43,108 nucleotides of DNA from Actinomycetota bacterium (GCA_029978585.1 JAPOJD010000003.1:1-43108), one strand, 5' to 3'. Positions 1 through 7,663 are shown, counted from the stretch's first letter. The notes: generated by a model from the sequence alone, not told the origin. A program made the numbers and translations.

Positions 1-82
1 CCCCCCCCCCCCCCTGCGGGGGGGTGGGGGGGCGGGCCCCCCAAACCCCGCGGGTTTGGGCCACCCCACCCGCCACTCAACC
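1..82. other. Low-complexity contig-edge sequence
   Basis: The first 33 bases are runs of C followed by runs of G, then a perfect 9-bp stem with a 3-base loop (40-48 paired with 52-60). No gene fits here. The homopolymers and fold-back look like an assembly or sequencing artefact at a contig end. Bases 69-82 recur inverted near the other end of the window. Confidence 0.6.
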
Positions 83-421
83 TCAGGAGGTAGTCGACGA
101 CTCCTTCTTGGGGGCACTGGTCGAGGACCCTGCGCTGTCAGATGACGAGGACGACGTTGACGAGGACGACGTCGCTGTCGACGACGATGACGACGACGAT
201 GACGTGGACGATGCCGACGTGGACGACGTCGAGTCCGAGGACTTGGCCCGCGAGTCGGTGCGGTAGAAGCCCGATCCCTTGAACACCACCCCGACATTCC
301 CGAAGCGCTTGCGCAGGGTGCCCCCGCACTCGGGGCACTCGGTGAGCGGGTCGTCGGTGAAGGACTGCACGGCCTCGAGCTCGTGGCCGCAGTCGCTGCA
401 CGCGTACTGGTACGTGGGCAC
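83..421 (-). CDS. FmdB-family zinc-ribbon protein, Ruc-like redox chaperone
   Basis: 112-aa protein with an N-terminal zinc ribbon (CxxC at residues 8-11 and 29-32), a conserved VGVVFKGSGFYRTDSR segment near residues 43-58, and a long Ser/Thr-rich, almost certainly disordered tail. The family (FmdB/CxxC zinc ribbon) includes M. tuberculosis Rv0991c (Ruc), known as a redox-regulated chaperone controlled by HrcA; the neighbouring cyclo-ligase, galU, moeA and rimJ genes match that locus. I chose the GTG at 421 because AGGAGGA lies 5 bases upstream; an in-frame ATG at 442 lacks such a site. A perfect CIRCE element sits just upstream, so heat-shock control by HrcA is likely. That it acts as a chaperone here is inference from the homologue. 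Confidence 0.85.
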   Translation of the reverse strand: MPTYQYACSDCGHELEAVQSFTDDPLTECPECGGTLRKRFGNVGVVFKGSGFYRTDSRAKSSDSTSSTSASSTSSSSSSSSTATSSSSTSSSSSDSAGSSTSAPKKESSTTS

Positions 422-448
422 GGTTCCTCCTGGGGCGGGCATCCCAGA

Positions 449-475
449 TTAGCACTCCACAGTAGCGAGTGCTAA
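449..475 (-). promoter_or_regulatory. CIRCE operator (HrcA binding site)
   Basis: TTAGCACTC, nine bases, GAGTGCTAA: an exact match to the CIRCE consensus bound by the heat-shock repressor HrcA. It lies 27 bp upstream of the GTG of the zinc-ribbon gene on the minus strand. A TACTGT -10-like hexamer (minus strand, 459-464) falls inside the 9-bp spacer, so a bound repressor would block the promoter. Confidence 0.93.
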
Positions 476-530
476 GCCATCCGCGAGGCCGGCCTGGGGA
501 CGACGGCCGAGGCGGCCCTTTGGTGGCGGG

Positions 531-536
531 TAGGGT
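531..536 (+). promoter_or_regulatory. -10 box TAGGGT, leaderless start of ABC ATPase gene
   Basis: TAGGGT ends 6 bases before the ATG at 543, which leaves no room for a ribosome binding site if transcription starts about 7 bases after the box. One of the repeated leaderless promoters in this window. Confidence 0.65.
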
Positions 537-542
537 CCGGGG

Positions 543-1454
543 ATGGCTATCACCGCTCAGGGACTGGGCAAGTCCTTCGGCTCCGTGCGCGCCGTGGACG
601 ACCTGTCCTTCGAGGTGCCCGAGGGAGTCGTCACCGGCTTCCTCGGTCCGAACGGAGCCGGCAAGTCGACCACCATGCGCCTCATGCTCGGGCTCGACCG
701 CGGGCAGGGCCGCACGCTCTTCGACGGCAAGCCCCTCATCGATCATCCCCATGCCAGCGAGGTCGTGGGGACCCACCTGGACGCCCGGCCCTTCCTGCCC
801 GGCCGCACCGCGCGCGACCACCTGCGCATGCTGGCGACGGATGCGAGGCTGCCCGAATCCCGCATCGACGAGGTCCTCGCGATGGTCGGCCTGACCGATG
901 TCGCCAACAAGCGCCCCAAGGGCTTCTCCCTCGGCATGGCCCAGCGCCTCGGACTCGCCGGGGCCGTCCTCGCGAACCCTCGCGCGCTCATGCTGGACGA
1001 GCCGGCCAACGGGCTCGACCCGCAGTCCATTCAGTGGCTGCGCGAGTTCCTTCGCTCGTACGCCGCCGCGGGCAATGCCGTTCTGGTCTCCAGTCACCTG
1101 CTCAGCGAGATGCAGGTCATGGCCCAGCACGTCGTCGTCATCGCCCGAGGTCGTCTCGTGGCCGACGGGACCGTCGATGATCTCGTCTCCGAGCGCAGCG
1201 ACGTCCTCGTACGCAGCGATGATCCGGCGCGCCTCGCCGAGGCGCTGCGTGCCTCGGGGGCCGACGTGGAACGCGAGGGCGACGACGGCCTGGCCGTGAC
1301 GGGGATGTCCACCGACGACGTCGGCCGCGTCGCGTTCGGGGCGGGGGTTGCCTTGCGCGAACTCGCCCGCCGGCGCGCCAGCCTCGAGGAGACGTTCATG
1401 GAGTTGACCGGCGATTCCCAGGAATTCGCCTTCGCGCCGGGGGAGTCCGCATGA
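543..1454 (+). CDS. ABC transporter ATP-binding protein
   Basis: 303-aa ATPase subunit of an ABC-2 type exporter. Walker A GPNGAGKST at 35-43, signature FSLGMAQRL at about 128-136, Walker B ending LMLDEPANGLD at about 149-159, and an H-loop SSHLLSEM near 183-190 are all intact, so the protein should hydrolyse ATP. The C-terminal 90 residues are the usual accessory domain of drug or lipid exporter ATPases (CcmA/BcrA-like). It overlaps the permease gene by 4 bases (ATGA), so the two act together. The start is leaderless, with TAGGGT 6 bases upstream. The substrate cannot be read from the sequence. Confidence 0.93.
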   Translation: MAITAQGLGKSFGSVRAVDDLSFEVPEGVVTGFLGPNGAGKSTTMRLMLGLDRGQGRTLFDGKPLIDHPHASEVVGTHLDARPFLPGRTARDHLRMLATDARLPESRIDEVLAMVGLTDVANKRPKGFSLGMAQRLGLAGAVLANPRALMLDEPANGLDPQSIQWLREFLRSYAAAGNAVLVSSHLLSEMQVMAQHVVVIARGRLVADGTVDDLVSERSDVLVRSDDPARLAEALRASGADVEREGDDGLAVTGMSTDDVGRVAFGAGVALRELARRRASLEETFMELTGDSQEFAFAPGESA

Positions 1455-2200
1455 GCGGCCCGCTGACCTACGAGTGGGTGCGCATCAGCACGGTGCGCTC
1501 CACGTGGGCGCTCATGCTCGTCGGCGCCCTGGTCCCCGCCGCGCTCGTCCTGTTCGTGACCTGGCTTGTCAACAGCGCCGAGGACTTCCAGGGCGGTCCG
1601 CCGGAGGGTGCCACCGCGGGATTCGCCGGCTTCCTGCCTCTCGTGGCCGCCATCCTGTGCACCATCGGAGCGGCCTCGTTCGGGCAGGAGTACCGCCACG
1701 GCCTCATTCGCATCACCCTGTCGACGTATCCGCGACGCAGCCGGGTCTTCGCGGCGAAGACCATCATGGTCGTCCTCGTCGTGATCCTCGCGGCCATCCT
1801 CGCCATCGCCTGCATCGTCGTCGCCAACGCACTCGGCCCCGCGATCGCGGGCAAGGGACTGGTCTGGGACACGACGGCCCTCGGTCCCCCGGGACTGCGC
1901 GGGGTGATCTACGTCGTCATCTTCGTCCTCATGGCCTTCGCCCTGACGGCGCTCACGCGCAACCAGCCGCTGGGCATCATCGTGCCGGTCGTGCTCGCCG
2001 TGCTCGTCGAGCCGATCATCCAGACGGTGGCGCTCGTGCAGGAGTGGACCTGGATCGACTGGGTGCTCCCCTTCACGGGTGCCACCGCGGGGGTCGGCGC
2101 GGACGGACTCGAGGCGTGGGGCCACCTCGGCGTGTTCTTCCTGTGGTTCCTCGTCCTGGCGATCCCGGCGTGGGTGCTCTTCCTGCGGCGCGACGCCTAG
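1451..2200 (+). CDS. ABC-2 type transporter permease
   Basis: 249-aa membrane protein with about six hydrophobic segments (roughly residues 18-40, 58-76, 103-126, 146-164, 172-192 and 222-242), the usual layout for an ABC-2 permease. It is translationally coupled to the ATPase in front (ATGA overlap) and followed after 4 bases by the first fluoride-channel gene. It should form the membrane channel of the exporter; cargo unknown. Confidence 0.88.
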   Translation: MSGPLTYEWVRISTVRSTWALMLVGALVPAALVLFVTWLVNSAEDFQGGPPEGATAGFAGFLPLVAAILCTIGAASFGQEYRHGLIRITLSTYPRRSRVFAAKTIMVVLVVILAAILAIACIVVANALGPAIAGKGLVWDTTALGPPGLRGVIYVVIFVLMAFALTALTRNQPLGIIVPVVLAVLVEPIIQTVALVQEWTWIDWVLPFTGATAGVGADGLEAWGHLGVFFLWFLVLAIPAWVLFLRRDA

Positions 2201-2204
2201 AGCC

Positions 2205-2639
2205 GTGACCGAGCGGCCGCAGCCCCCTCCCGCGTGGACCGGCGCGCGGGCCGTGATCGCGGTGGCCGCCGGCGGCGCGCTCGGCGCCCTCGCGCGCTAC
2301 GGCGTCGACCGGCTCCTTCCGCGCCCCGAGGGGCTGCCCCTGCCGACGTTCACGGTCAACGTGCTGGGCTGCTTCCTCATGGGCCTGCTGGTCGCTGCCA
2401 TCCTGCGGAGGCCCGATGCCCACCCGGTGCTGCGCCCGTTCCTCGCGGTCGGCGTCCTGGGCGGGTTCACGACGTTCTCCACCTACGCCGCGGAGATCCG
2501 CGGCGCGCTCGTCGACGGTCGCGTCGGCCTGGCGTTGGTCTACGCCGTGCTCACCGTGTCCCTGTGCGTGGGAGCGGCGTGGCTGGGGGTGTTCCTCGGC
2601 AGTCGGCGCCGGACGGTTCCCGATGGGGAGGCGCTGTGA
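2205..2639 (+). CDS. crcB1: Fluoride channel Fluc/CrcB, first subunit
   Basis: 144-aa small membrane protein exporting fluoride. It has the GGALGALARYG N-terminal helix, the FTVNVLGCF segment and the family signature GGFTTFSTYA, with four predicted membrane helices. The start is GTG at 2205; the in-frame upstream reading runs through the permease gene. Fluc channels are dual-topology dimers, and in Gram-positive bacteria two adjacent genes often make a heterodimer, which fits the second copy directly downstream (GTGA overlap). No fluoride riboswitch is visible; the pair appears transcribed with the ABC exporter. Confidence 0.92.
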   Translation: MTERPQPPPAWTGARAVIAVAAGGALGALARYGVDRLLPRPEGLPLPTFTVNVLGCFLMGLLVAAILRRPDAHPVLRPFLAVGVLGGFTTFSTYAAEIRGALVDGRVGLALVYAVLTVSLCVGAAWLGVFLGSRRRTVPDGEAL

Positions 2640-3004
2640 TCGACGTCCTCCTCGTGGCCGTGGGCGGCGGTTGCGGAGCGCTCGCGCGCTACGGGATCTC
2701 CCGCGCCTTCGGCTCCCGCCGGCTCGGGTCCCCGCCGGCGATCCTCGTCGCCAATGTGGTGGCCTCGACCTTCCTGGGCTTCCTCATCCCCTTCGCGCAT
2801 GGGCCGTGGTCGGCGCTGCTCGCGGTGGGGTTCTGCGGTGCGCTGTCGACGTACTCCACGTTCTCCATCGACGTCCTCGAACTCGCAACGCGCCCGGGCT
2901 CGGTCCGCATCGGGCCGCCCCTGGTCTACGCGCTCCTGTCGGTGGTGCTCTGCGTCTTCGGCGTCGGCCTGGGCGCCTTCATCGGTCAGGCGCTGGCGAC
3001 GTGA
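2636..3004 (+). CDS. crcB2: Fluoride channel Fluc/CrcB, second subunit
   Basis: 122-aa partner of the preceding channel. It has GGGCGALARYG at the N terminus and the signature CGALSTYSTFS, with four membrane helices. It starts with a GTG overlapping the stop of crcB1 (GTGA), so the two are translationally coupled and probably assemble as an antiparallel heterodimer. The gene ends at 3004 and the convergent cyclo-ligase gene ends at 3005, so there is no intergenic space for a terminator. Confidence 0.92.
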   Translation: MIDVLLVAVGGGCGALARYGISRAFGSRRLGSPPAILVANVVASTFLGFLIPFAHGPWSALLAVGFCGALSTYSTFSIDVLELATRPGSVRIGPPLVYALLSVVLCVFGVGLGAFIGQALAT

Positions 3005-3601
3005 CTACCCGCCGGACGCGCGGCAGTCGATGAGGCGCGTCGGGGTCAGGATCGCGTCGACGCGCTCGTCGTGACCCTGAGTTGGGACCTCCGCCCAGAC
3101 ATCCTCGTCGCGTAGTACGGCGATCACGGGCGGTGCCTGGCCCGAAGCGCGCAGCGCGGCGATGGTCCGGTCGTAGAACCCGCCCCCCTTGCCGAGACGG
3201 TCGCCGCGGGGCGACGCGGCAAGCGCGGGAACGAGCATCGCGCGCAGTGGCAGCAGGGCCCCCGCCGGACCGGTGGGCTCCTCGATGCCCATGCCGTTCG
3301 GCGCGCGCGGTGCGTCCGCACCGCACCACTCCAGGTCCTCCCCGCGCACCCGCGGGATCAGGACCTCCACTCCGGCACCCGCGAGCGCCGCCAGGAGCGG
3401 GCCGGTCGCCGGCTCGGTGCCGTAGGACACGTAGGCCGTGACCCGCGCCTCGCCCGGCAGAGTGGCGATCGCCGCGAGGGCGGCGCGGGCGAGGGCCTCC
3501 TCGTCGGCCGCCGGGCCGGCGCGACGGGATGCGCGGGCCCGGGCGCGCGCCTCCGCCTTGGCCGCGGCGATGTCCCCGGGATCGGTCGGCATGCTGCCCA
3601 T
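3005..3601 (-). CDS. 5-formyltetrahydrofolate cyclo-ligase
   Basis: 198-aa cytoplasmic enzyme (MTHFS / YgfA family) that converts 5-formyl-THF with ATP to 5,10-methenyl-THF. The diagnostic LGKGGGFYDR nucleotide-binding motif is at residues 136-145, and EP at 63-64 belongs to the substrate site. The start at 3601 is favoured over the ATG three codons further in because a GAGAAT box lies exactly 6 bases upstream, the spacing used by other leaderless genes here. It is divergent from galU, as in M. tuberculosis Rv0992c/Rv0993. Confidence 0.93.
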   Translation of the reverse strand: MGSMPTDPGDIAAAKAEARARARASRRAGPAADEEALARAALAAIATLPGEARVTAYVSYGTEPATGPLLAALAGAGVEVLIPRVRGEDLEWCGADAPRAPNGMGIEEPTGPAGALLPLRAMLVPALAASPRGDRLGKGGGFYDRTIAALRASGQAPPVIAVLRDEDVWAEVPTQGHDERVDAILTPTRLIDCRASGG

Positions 3602-3627
3602 GGCGCCATTCTCGCCCCGGGCGGATC

Positions 3628-3633
3628 TAGGGT
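3628..3633 (+). promoter_or_regulatory. -10 box TAGGGT, leaderless start of galU
   Basis: TAGGGT with six bases before the galU ATG at 3640 and no Shine-Dalgarno sequence. The divergent cyclo-ligase promoter (GAGAAT on the minus strand, 3608-3613) lies about 15 bp away. Confidence 0.65.
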
Positions 3634-3639
3634 GAGCCC

Positions 3640-4533
3640 ATGGGCGTCGACAAGGCCGTGATCCCCGCGGCCGGAATGGGCACGCGCTTCCTCCCCGCCA
3701 CGAAGGCCACGCCCAAGGAGATGCTCCCCGTCGTCGACACCCCGGCCATCCAGTACGTCGTCGAGGAGGCGGTGGCCGCCGGGCTTGACGACCTGCTCTT
3801 CGTCACGGGGCGCAACAAGCGGGCGCTGGAGGACCACTTCGACCGCAACCTGGAGTTGGAGGAGGTCCTCGCGGAGAAGGGCGACGACGCGCGCCTGAGG
3901 CTGGTGGAGCGTTCCTCCGACCTGGCCCGGATCCACTACGTCCGGCAGGGACAGCCCCTCGGCCTCGGCCACGCGGTGCTCATGTCCCGCCATCACGTGG
4001 GCCCGCAGCCGTTCGCCGTGCTCCTCGGCGATGACCTCATCGATCCGCGCGATCCGATCCTGCCCCGCATGATCGACGTGCGCGAGCGGCTAGGCGGCTC
4101 GGTCCTGTGCCTCATGGAGGTGCCGCGCGAGCAGATATCGCTGTACGGCTGCGCGGCGGTCGAGGCCACCGGCGAGCCGGGGGTGGTGCGTGTCACCGAC
4201 CTCGTCGAGAAGCCCCCGGTGGAGAGCGCGCCGAGTTCGCTCGCCGTCATCGGCCGCTACGTCCTGGACCCCGCCATCTTCGAGATCCTCGCCGACACCC
4301 CTCCCGGTCGCGGCGGCGAGATCCAGCTCACCGACGCCCTTCAGCGACTGTGCCACCCCGGCGTGCCGGGGGGCGGGGTGCACGGAGTGCTGTTCACCGG
4401 TCGCCGTTACGACACCGGGGATCGCCTGTCATACCTGCAGGCGGTGATCCAACTGGCGCTCGAGCGCGAGGATCTCGGGGGTCCGCTACGCGCTTGGCTC
4501 ATGGGACGACTCGGCCTGCCGGGCGGGGAGTGA
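3640..4533 (+). CDS. galU: UTP-glucose-1-phosphate uridylyltransferase
   Basis: 297-aa nucleotidyltransferase making UDP-glucose from UTP and glucose-1-phosphate for cell-envelope glycans. The N terminus carries the pyrophosphorylase signature (GMGTRFLPATKATPKEM, residues 12-28), then VTGRNK near 55-60, GDDLID near 129-134 and the VEKP motif near 190. Length is normal for bacterial GalU. The start is leaderless (TAGGGT). It is followed after 8 bases by glp/moeA, the usual actinobacterial order. Confidence 0.96.
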   Translation: MGVDKAVIPAAGMGTRFLPATKATPKEMLPVVDTPAIQYVVEEAVAAGLDDLLFVTGRNKRALEDHFDRNLELEEVLAEKGDDARLRLVERSSDLARIHYVRQGQPLGLGHAVLMSRHHVGPQPFAVLLGDDLIDPRDPILPRMIDVRERLGGSVLCLMEVPREQISLYGCAAVEATGEPGVVRVTDLVEKPPVESAPSSLAVIGRYVLDPAIFEILADTPPGRGGEIQLTDALQRLCHPGVPGGGVHGVLFTGRRYDTGDRLSYLQAVIQLALEREDLGGPLRAWLMGRLGLPGGE

Positions 4534-4541
4534 GGCACGCG

Positions 4542-5765
4542 ATGCGGAGCGTCGAGGAGCACCAGCGGATCGCCCTGGAGGCGGTGCGCCCGCTCGAGCC
4601 CATCACGCTCCCGCTGCTCGACGCCGCCGGCTGCGTCCTCGCGGAAGACGTGAGTGCGGCGTGGCCCCTGCCGTCGTTCGACAACAGCTCCATGGACGGC
4701 TACGCCGTGCTGGCCGCGGATGTCGCGGGCGCCTCGGCGGAATCCCCGGTCACGCTCGACGTGGTGGACGACGTGCCCGCGGGCTACCGCGCCACCGAGC
4801 GCGTCGCCCCGGGCCGCGCGATCCGCATCATGACCGGGGCGCCGCTGCCCGATGGGGCGGATGCCATCGTCCCGGTCGAGGCGACGGATGCGGGCACGGA
4901 CCGGGTCGAGATCCGTTCGCCGGTAGCGCCGGGCTCCTACATCCGGCGCGCCGGCGAGGATGTCCTTGCCGGCACCCCGGTGCTCGAGGTGGGCACCGTG
5001 CTCACCGCGCGCTCCATTGCCCTGGCGACCGCGGTGGGGCGCGCCGAGGTGCGCGTGCACCCGCGTCCGCGCGTCGTCGTGATCTCCACCGGCAATGAGC
5101 TCGTCGATCCCGGGGTGCCGCTGCGCCACGGGCTCATCGCGGACTCCAACAGCGTCATGCTCGTCACGGCGGCACGCGAGGCGGGAGCCACGGCGTACCG
5201 GGCGGGGCCGGTCCCCGACGACGAGGAGCGGCTCATGGCCACGCTCGACGACCAGCTCGTCCGGGCCGACCTCGTCATCACCTCCGGCGGCGTGAGCATG
5301 GGCGCCTACGACACGGTGAAGGCGGTGCTCTCGCGAATCGGCACGGTCGAGTTCGTCAAGGTGGGCATGCAGCCGGGCATGCCGCAGGGCTTCGGGGTGC
5401 TCGGCGACGATGCCATCCCGATCGCGACGCTGCCCGGCAATCCCGTGAGCGCCTATGTCTCCTTCGAGGTGTTCGTGCGTCCGCTGATCCGCCGGATGAT
5501 GGGGTTCGAGCGCGTTCACCGTCCGGCGGTGACCGCCGTGTGCACGGCGGCGTTCGACTCGCCGGCGGGCAAGACGCAGTTCGCGCGCGTCCAACTGCGC
5601 GTGGAGGACGGTCGGTACGTCGCCTACCCGGAGGGCGCGCAGGGCTCGCACATCCTCGGCGGCCTCGCCCGGGCAGACGCACTCGCCGTCATCCCGCCCG
5701 AGGTATCGCGCGTCGAGCAGGGCGATGCCGTCACCGTCATCGACCTGCGGAGGGACGAGCCGTGA
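4542..5765 (+). CDS. moeA: Gephyrin-like MoeA/Glp protein
   Basis: 407-aa MoeA-family protein. It has FDNSSMDGYAV (residues 47-57), the domain III motif STGNELVDPG near 183 and LPGNPVSAYVSFE near 297, so all MoeA domains are present. Classical MoeA inserts molybdate into molybdopterin-AMP. In Corynebacterium the homologue next to galU, called Glp, is a division protein that binds FtsZ and the membrane receptor GlpR. Here the gene is followed by moaC, which favours a cofactor role, and a few hundred bases later by a sepX/glpR homologue, which favours a division role. Start ATG 4542 is chosen; a GTG at 4530 overlapping the galU stop is possible. Ends in a GTGA overlap with moaC. Confidence 0.9.
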   Translation: MRSVEEHQRIALEAVRPLEPITLPLLDAAGCVLAEDVSAAWPLPSFDNSSMDGYAVLAADVAGASAESPVTLDVVDDVPAGYRATERVAPGRAIRIMTGAPLPDGADAIVPVEATDAGTDRVEIRSPVAPGSYIRRAGEDVLAGTPVLEVGTVLTARSIALATAVGRAEVRVHPRPRVVVISTGNELVDPGVPLRHGLIADSNSVMLVTAAREAGATAYRAGPVPDDEERLMATLDDQLVRADLVITSGGVSMGAYDTVKAVLSRIGTVEFVKVGMQPGMPQGFGVLGDDAIPIATLPGNPVSAYVSFEVFVRPLIRRMMGFERVHRPAVTAVCTAAFDSPAGKTQFARVQLRVEDGRYVAYPEGAQGSHILGGLARADALAVIPPEVSRVEQGDAVTVIDLRRDEP

Positions 5766-6268
5766 ACGAGCCGACGCGCGACGAGGGGCTCACCCACCTC
5801 GACGACCGGGGCCGGGCCCGGATGGTCGACGTGAGCGGCAAGGACGTGACCGTCCGCACCGCCACGGCGACCGGACATGTCGAGGTATCGGCCGAGGTGG
5901 TCCGCCTGCTGCGCGAGGGAGGGGTGCCCAAGGGCGACGCGCTGGCGGTGGCACGCATCGCGGGGATCCAGGCGGCCAAGCGCACTCCTGACCTCGTCCC
6001 CCTGTGCCACCCGCTCGCCATTCACGGCGTCACGGTCGACCTCGAGGTGCTCGACGACCACGTGGCGATCGAGGCGACGGTGCGCACCGCCGACCGCACC
6101 GGAGTCGAGATGGAGGCCCTGACCTGCGTCGCGGTCGCGGCACTGGCCCTCGTCGACATGGTGAAGGCCGTCGACCCGGCGACCGTCATCGGCGGCATCT
6201 GCCTGCAGGAGAAGACGGGTGGCCGACGCGGGCACTGGACCCGTGATGCCGATGCGGCGGCACGATGA
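5762..6268 (+). CDS. moaC: Cyclic pyranopterin monophosphate synthase MoaC
   Basis: 168-aa enzyme for the second step of molybdenum cofactor synthesis (forms cyclic pyranopterin monophosphate from the MoaA product). The LCHPL motif is at residues 81-85; the C-terminal part contains MVKAVDP and the ICLQEKTGGRRG motif. It begins with LTHLDDRGRARMVDVSGK, typical of the family. Start GTG overlaps the moeA stop; its own stop overlaps the acetyltransferase start (ATGA). No moaA, moaD, moaE or mobA is present, so the rest of the pathway must lie elsewhere. Confidence 0.95.
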   Translation: MNEPTRDEGLTHLDDRGRARMVDVSGKDVTVRTATATGHVEVSAEVVRLLREGGVPKGDALAVARIAGIQAAKRTPDLVPLCHPLAIHGVTVDLEVLDDHVAIEATVRTADRTGVEMEALTCVAVAALALVDMVKAVDPATVIGGICLQEKTGGRRGHWTRDADAAAR

Positions 6269-6873
6269 CCCCGGGCTGGCCGGCGAGGCTCAGCGACGGT
6301 CCCGTGGGCCTTCGACCGCTGCGGCTGCGCGACGCGTCCGCATGGCGTGAGGTGCGCAGTCGTAACGCGTCGTGGCTTCGCCCGTGGGAGGCGACGGTGC
6401 CGCTCGACAACCGCGACGTACCCCACACCTACGGCGCGATGGTGCGCCGCCTGCGCGCGGAGGCGCGCGAGGGCCGGGGCCTGCCGTTCGCCCTCACCTA
6501 CGAGGGCCGGTTCGTGGGGCAGGTCACGGTTGGGGGGATCGCGCGCGGGTCGCTCATGAGCGGATACGTGGGCTACTGGATCGACCAGGCCGTGGCCGGC
6601 CGGGGGATCGTCCCCACCGCCGTGGCACTCGCGACCGACCACTGCTTCACCGAGGTGGGCTTGCACCGCATCGAGATCAACATCAGGCCGGAGAACGCTG
6701 CCTCGCTGCGCGTGGTCGAGAAGCTCGGCTTCCGGCCCGAGGGGTTGCGCCTGCGCTACCTCCACATCGACGGAGGATGGCGGGACCACCTCACCTTCGC
6801 CCTGTGCTCGGACGAGGTGCCCGGTGGCCTGCTGCAGAGATGGCGGGCCGCCCAGGCGACCCCCCGCGCCTGA
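6265..6873 (+). CDS. rimJ: GNAT acetyltransferase, RimJ/RimL type
   Basis: 202-aa GNAT-fold N-acetyltransferase. The acetyl-CoA loop region (VAGRGIVPTAVALATDH, about residues 111-127) and the C-terminal RPENAASLRVVEKLGF motif are characteristic of the RimJ/RimL group that acetylates protein N termini, such as ribosomal proteins. It is coupled to moaC by an ATGA overlap. In M. tuberculosis the same position after moeA1 is occupied by rimJ (Rv0995). Substrate is not shown by the sequence. Confidence 0.88.
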   Translation: MTPGWPARLSDGPVGLRPLRLRDASAWREVRSRNASWLRPWEATVPLDNRDVPHTYGAMVRRLRAEAREGRGLPFALTYEGRFVGQVTVGGIARGSLMSGYVGYWIDQAVAGRGIVPTAVALATDHCFTEVGLHRIEINIRPENAASLRVVEKLGFRPEGLRLRYLHIDGGWRDHLTFALCSDEVPGGLLQRWRAAQATPRA

Positions 6874-6981
6874 GTCGGCATGCGACCTGGTCGCGACGCC
6901 GCGGGCAGGCTCCCGGCTCCGCGACCTGCGACACGTTCGCGCATTGACGCGGAGATACCGGGAGATGGCCTGCTGTCCGCA

Positions 6982-6987
6982 TAGCGT
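6982..6987 (+). promoter_or_regulatory. -10 box TAGCGT before sepX/glpR-like gene
   Basis: TAGCGT lies 8 bases before the GTG at 6996; no Shine-Dalgarno sequence intervenes. It suggests the division gene has its own short-leader or leaderless transcript in addition to read-through from rimJ. Confidence 0.5.
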
Positions 6988-6995
6988 TCAGTTTC

Positions 6996-7490
6996 GTGAC
7001 GGGGCTGATCTACGTCGCCATCGTGGGGCTTTGGGCGTGCGTGCTCATCCCCATCTGGCTACGCCGCCATGTGGACGATCAGGCGGCTCGTATCGAGCGG
7101 CACCAGACCGCGATGGGTGCCCTCGCGCGCGTGCACGGCTCGGCCCCCAGTCCCGCGGCGACCGCCTCCCGCCGACGCCGCGTGTGGCTGGGCGTCCTCG
7201 GGTTCGTCGCCCTCGTCGCCGTCACCGGGTGGGTCCTTGAGTTCGTGCCCCTGCCCGGGGTGGCGGCCAGCGTCGGCCTGCTCGTCGCCTTCTGCCTCGG
7301 GATCCTCGTGGCCCGTCGGTCCTCGACCCGCCACGTCGCCTCCGAAGGACGCGCGCCGGCCGAGGAGGCGGCTCCCCTCGGAGAGCTCGTACGCCTGCGG
7401 GGTCGCACGGCGCGCGGGAGACATGCGGCGACATGGACCGCCGCGACCTCCGACGCCGGGGTCGACGACGCGTACGGCCGCACCGCCTGA
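6996..7490 (+). CDS. SepX/GlpR-family divisome membrane protein
   Basis: 164-aa membrane protein. The first 25 residues (GLIYVAIVGLWACVLIPIWL then RRH) match the N terminus of SepX of Streptomyces and GlpR of Corynebacterium as I recall it. Two further hydrophobic segments lie at about 63-82 and 86-106, with a positively charged loop between and a polar C-terminal tail. GlpR is the membrane receptor of Glp and acts in septation and polar growth. The galU-glp-rimJ-glpR order supports this call. It is much shorter than the characterised proteins (several hundred residues), mostly through a short cytoplasmic linker. Start GTG; function in this organism is inferred. Confidence 0.78.
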   Translation: MTGLIYVAIVGLWACVLIPIWLRRHVDDQAARIERHQTAMGALARVHGSAPSPAATASRRRRVWLGVLGFVALVAVTGWVLEFVPLPGVAASVGLLVAFCLGILVARRSSTRHVASEGRAPAEEAAPLGELVRLRGRTARGRHAATWTAATSDAGVDDAYGRTA

Positions 7491-7576
7491 CCGCTTCGGC
7501 GCGCGAGCACTTGATAGGCTCGTCGACGCCTCGGCGGGCCATCGCCTCCCCGGGTGCTTCGCGGGTCCGCCCGCGA

Positions 7577-7650
7577 GGGGCTGTAGCGCAGTCCGGTAGC
7601 GCACCTCGTTCGCATCGAGGGGGTCAGGGGTTCAAATCCCCTCAGCTCAA
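7577..7650 (+). tRNA. tRNA-Ala(CGC)
   Basis: 74-nt cloverleaf: acceptor 7577-7583/7643-7649, D-arm GCGC/GCGC, anticodon stem CCTCG/CGAGG with loop TTCGCAT (anticodon CGC at 7611-7613), T-arm AGGGG/CCCCT with loop TTCAAAT, discriminator A. The G3-U70 wobble pair that specifies alanine is present. The terminal 1-72 position is a G-A mismatch. CCA is not encoded. A coding gene with a strong ribosome binding site starts right after the 3' end. Confidence 0.93.
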
Positions 7651-7663
7651 CAGGGAGGTCACC

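Noticed and set aside
24..266. Plus-strand Asp-rich frame at the left end
   Set aside because: It is the antisense reading of the Ser-rich tail of the zinc-ribbon gene and begins in the artefactual G/C runs.
138..1130. Long minus-strand frame across the fmdB region and the ABC ATPase gene
   Set aside because: It is a GC-driven shadow with biased composition; the opposite frames encode clear families with intact motifs.
2200..2205. Fluoride riboswitch before crcB
   Set aside because: Only 4 bases separate the permease gene from crcB1, and no riboswitch-like structure is visible upstream of the operon.
4407..5651. Long minus-strand frame opposite moeA
   Set aside because: Typical third-position GC shadow; no recognisable domain, and moeA on the plus strand is complete.
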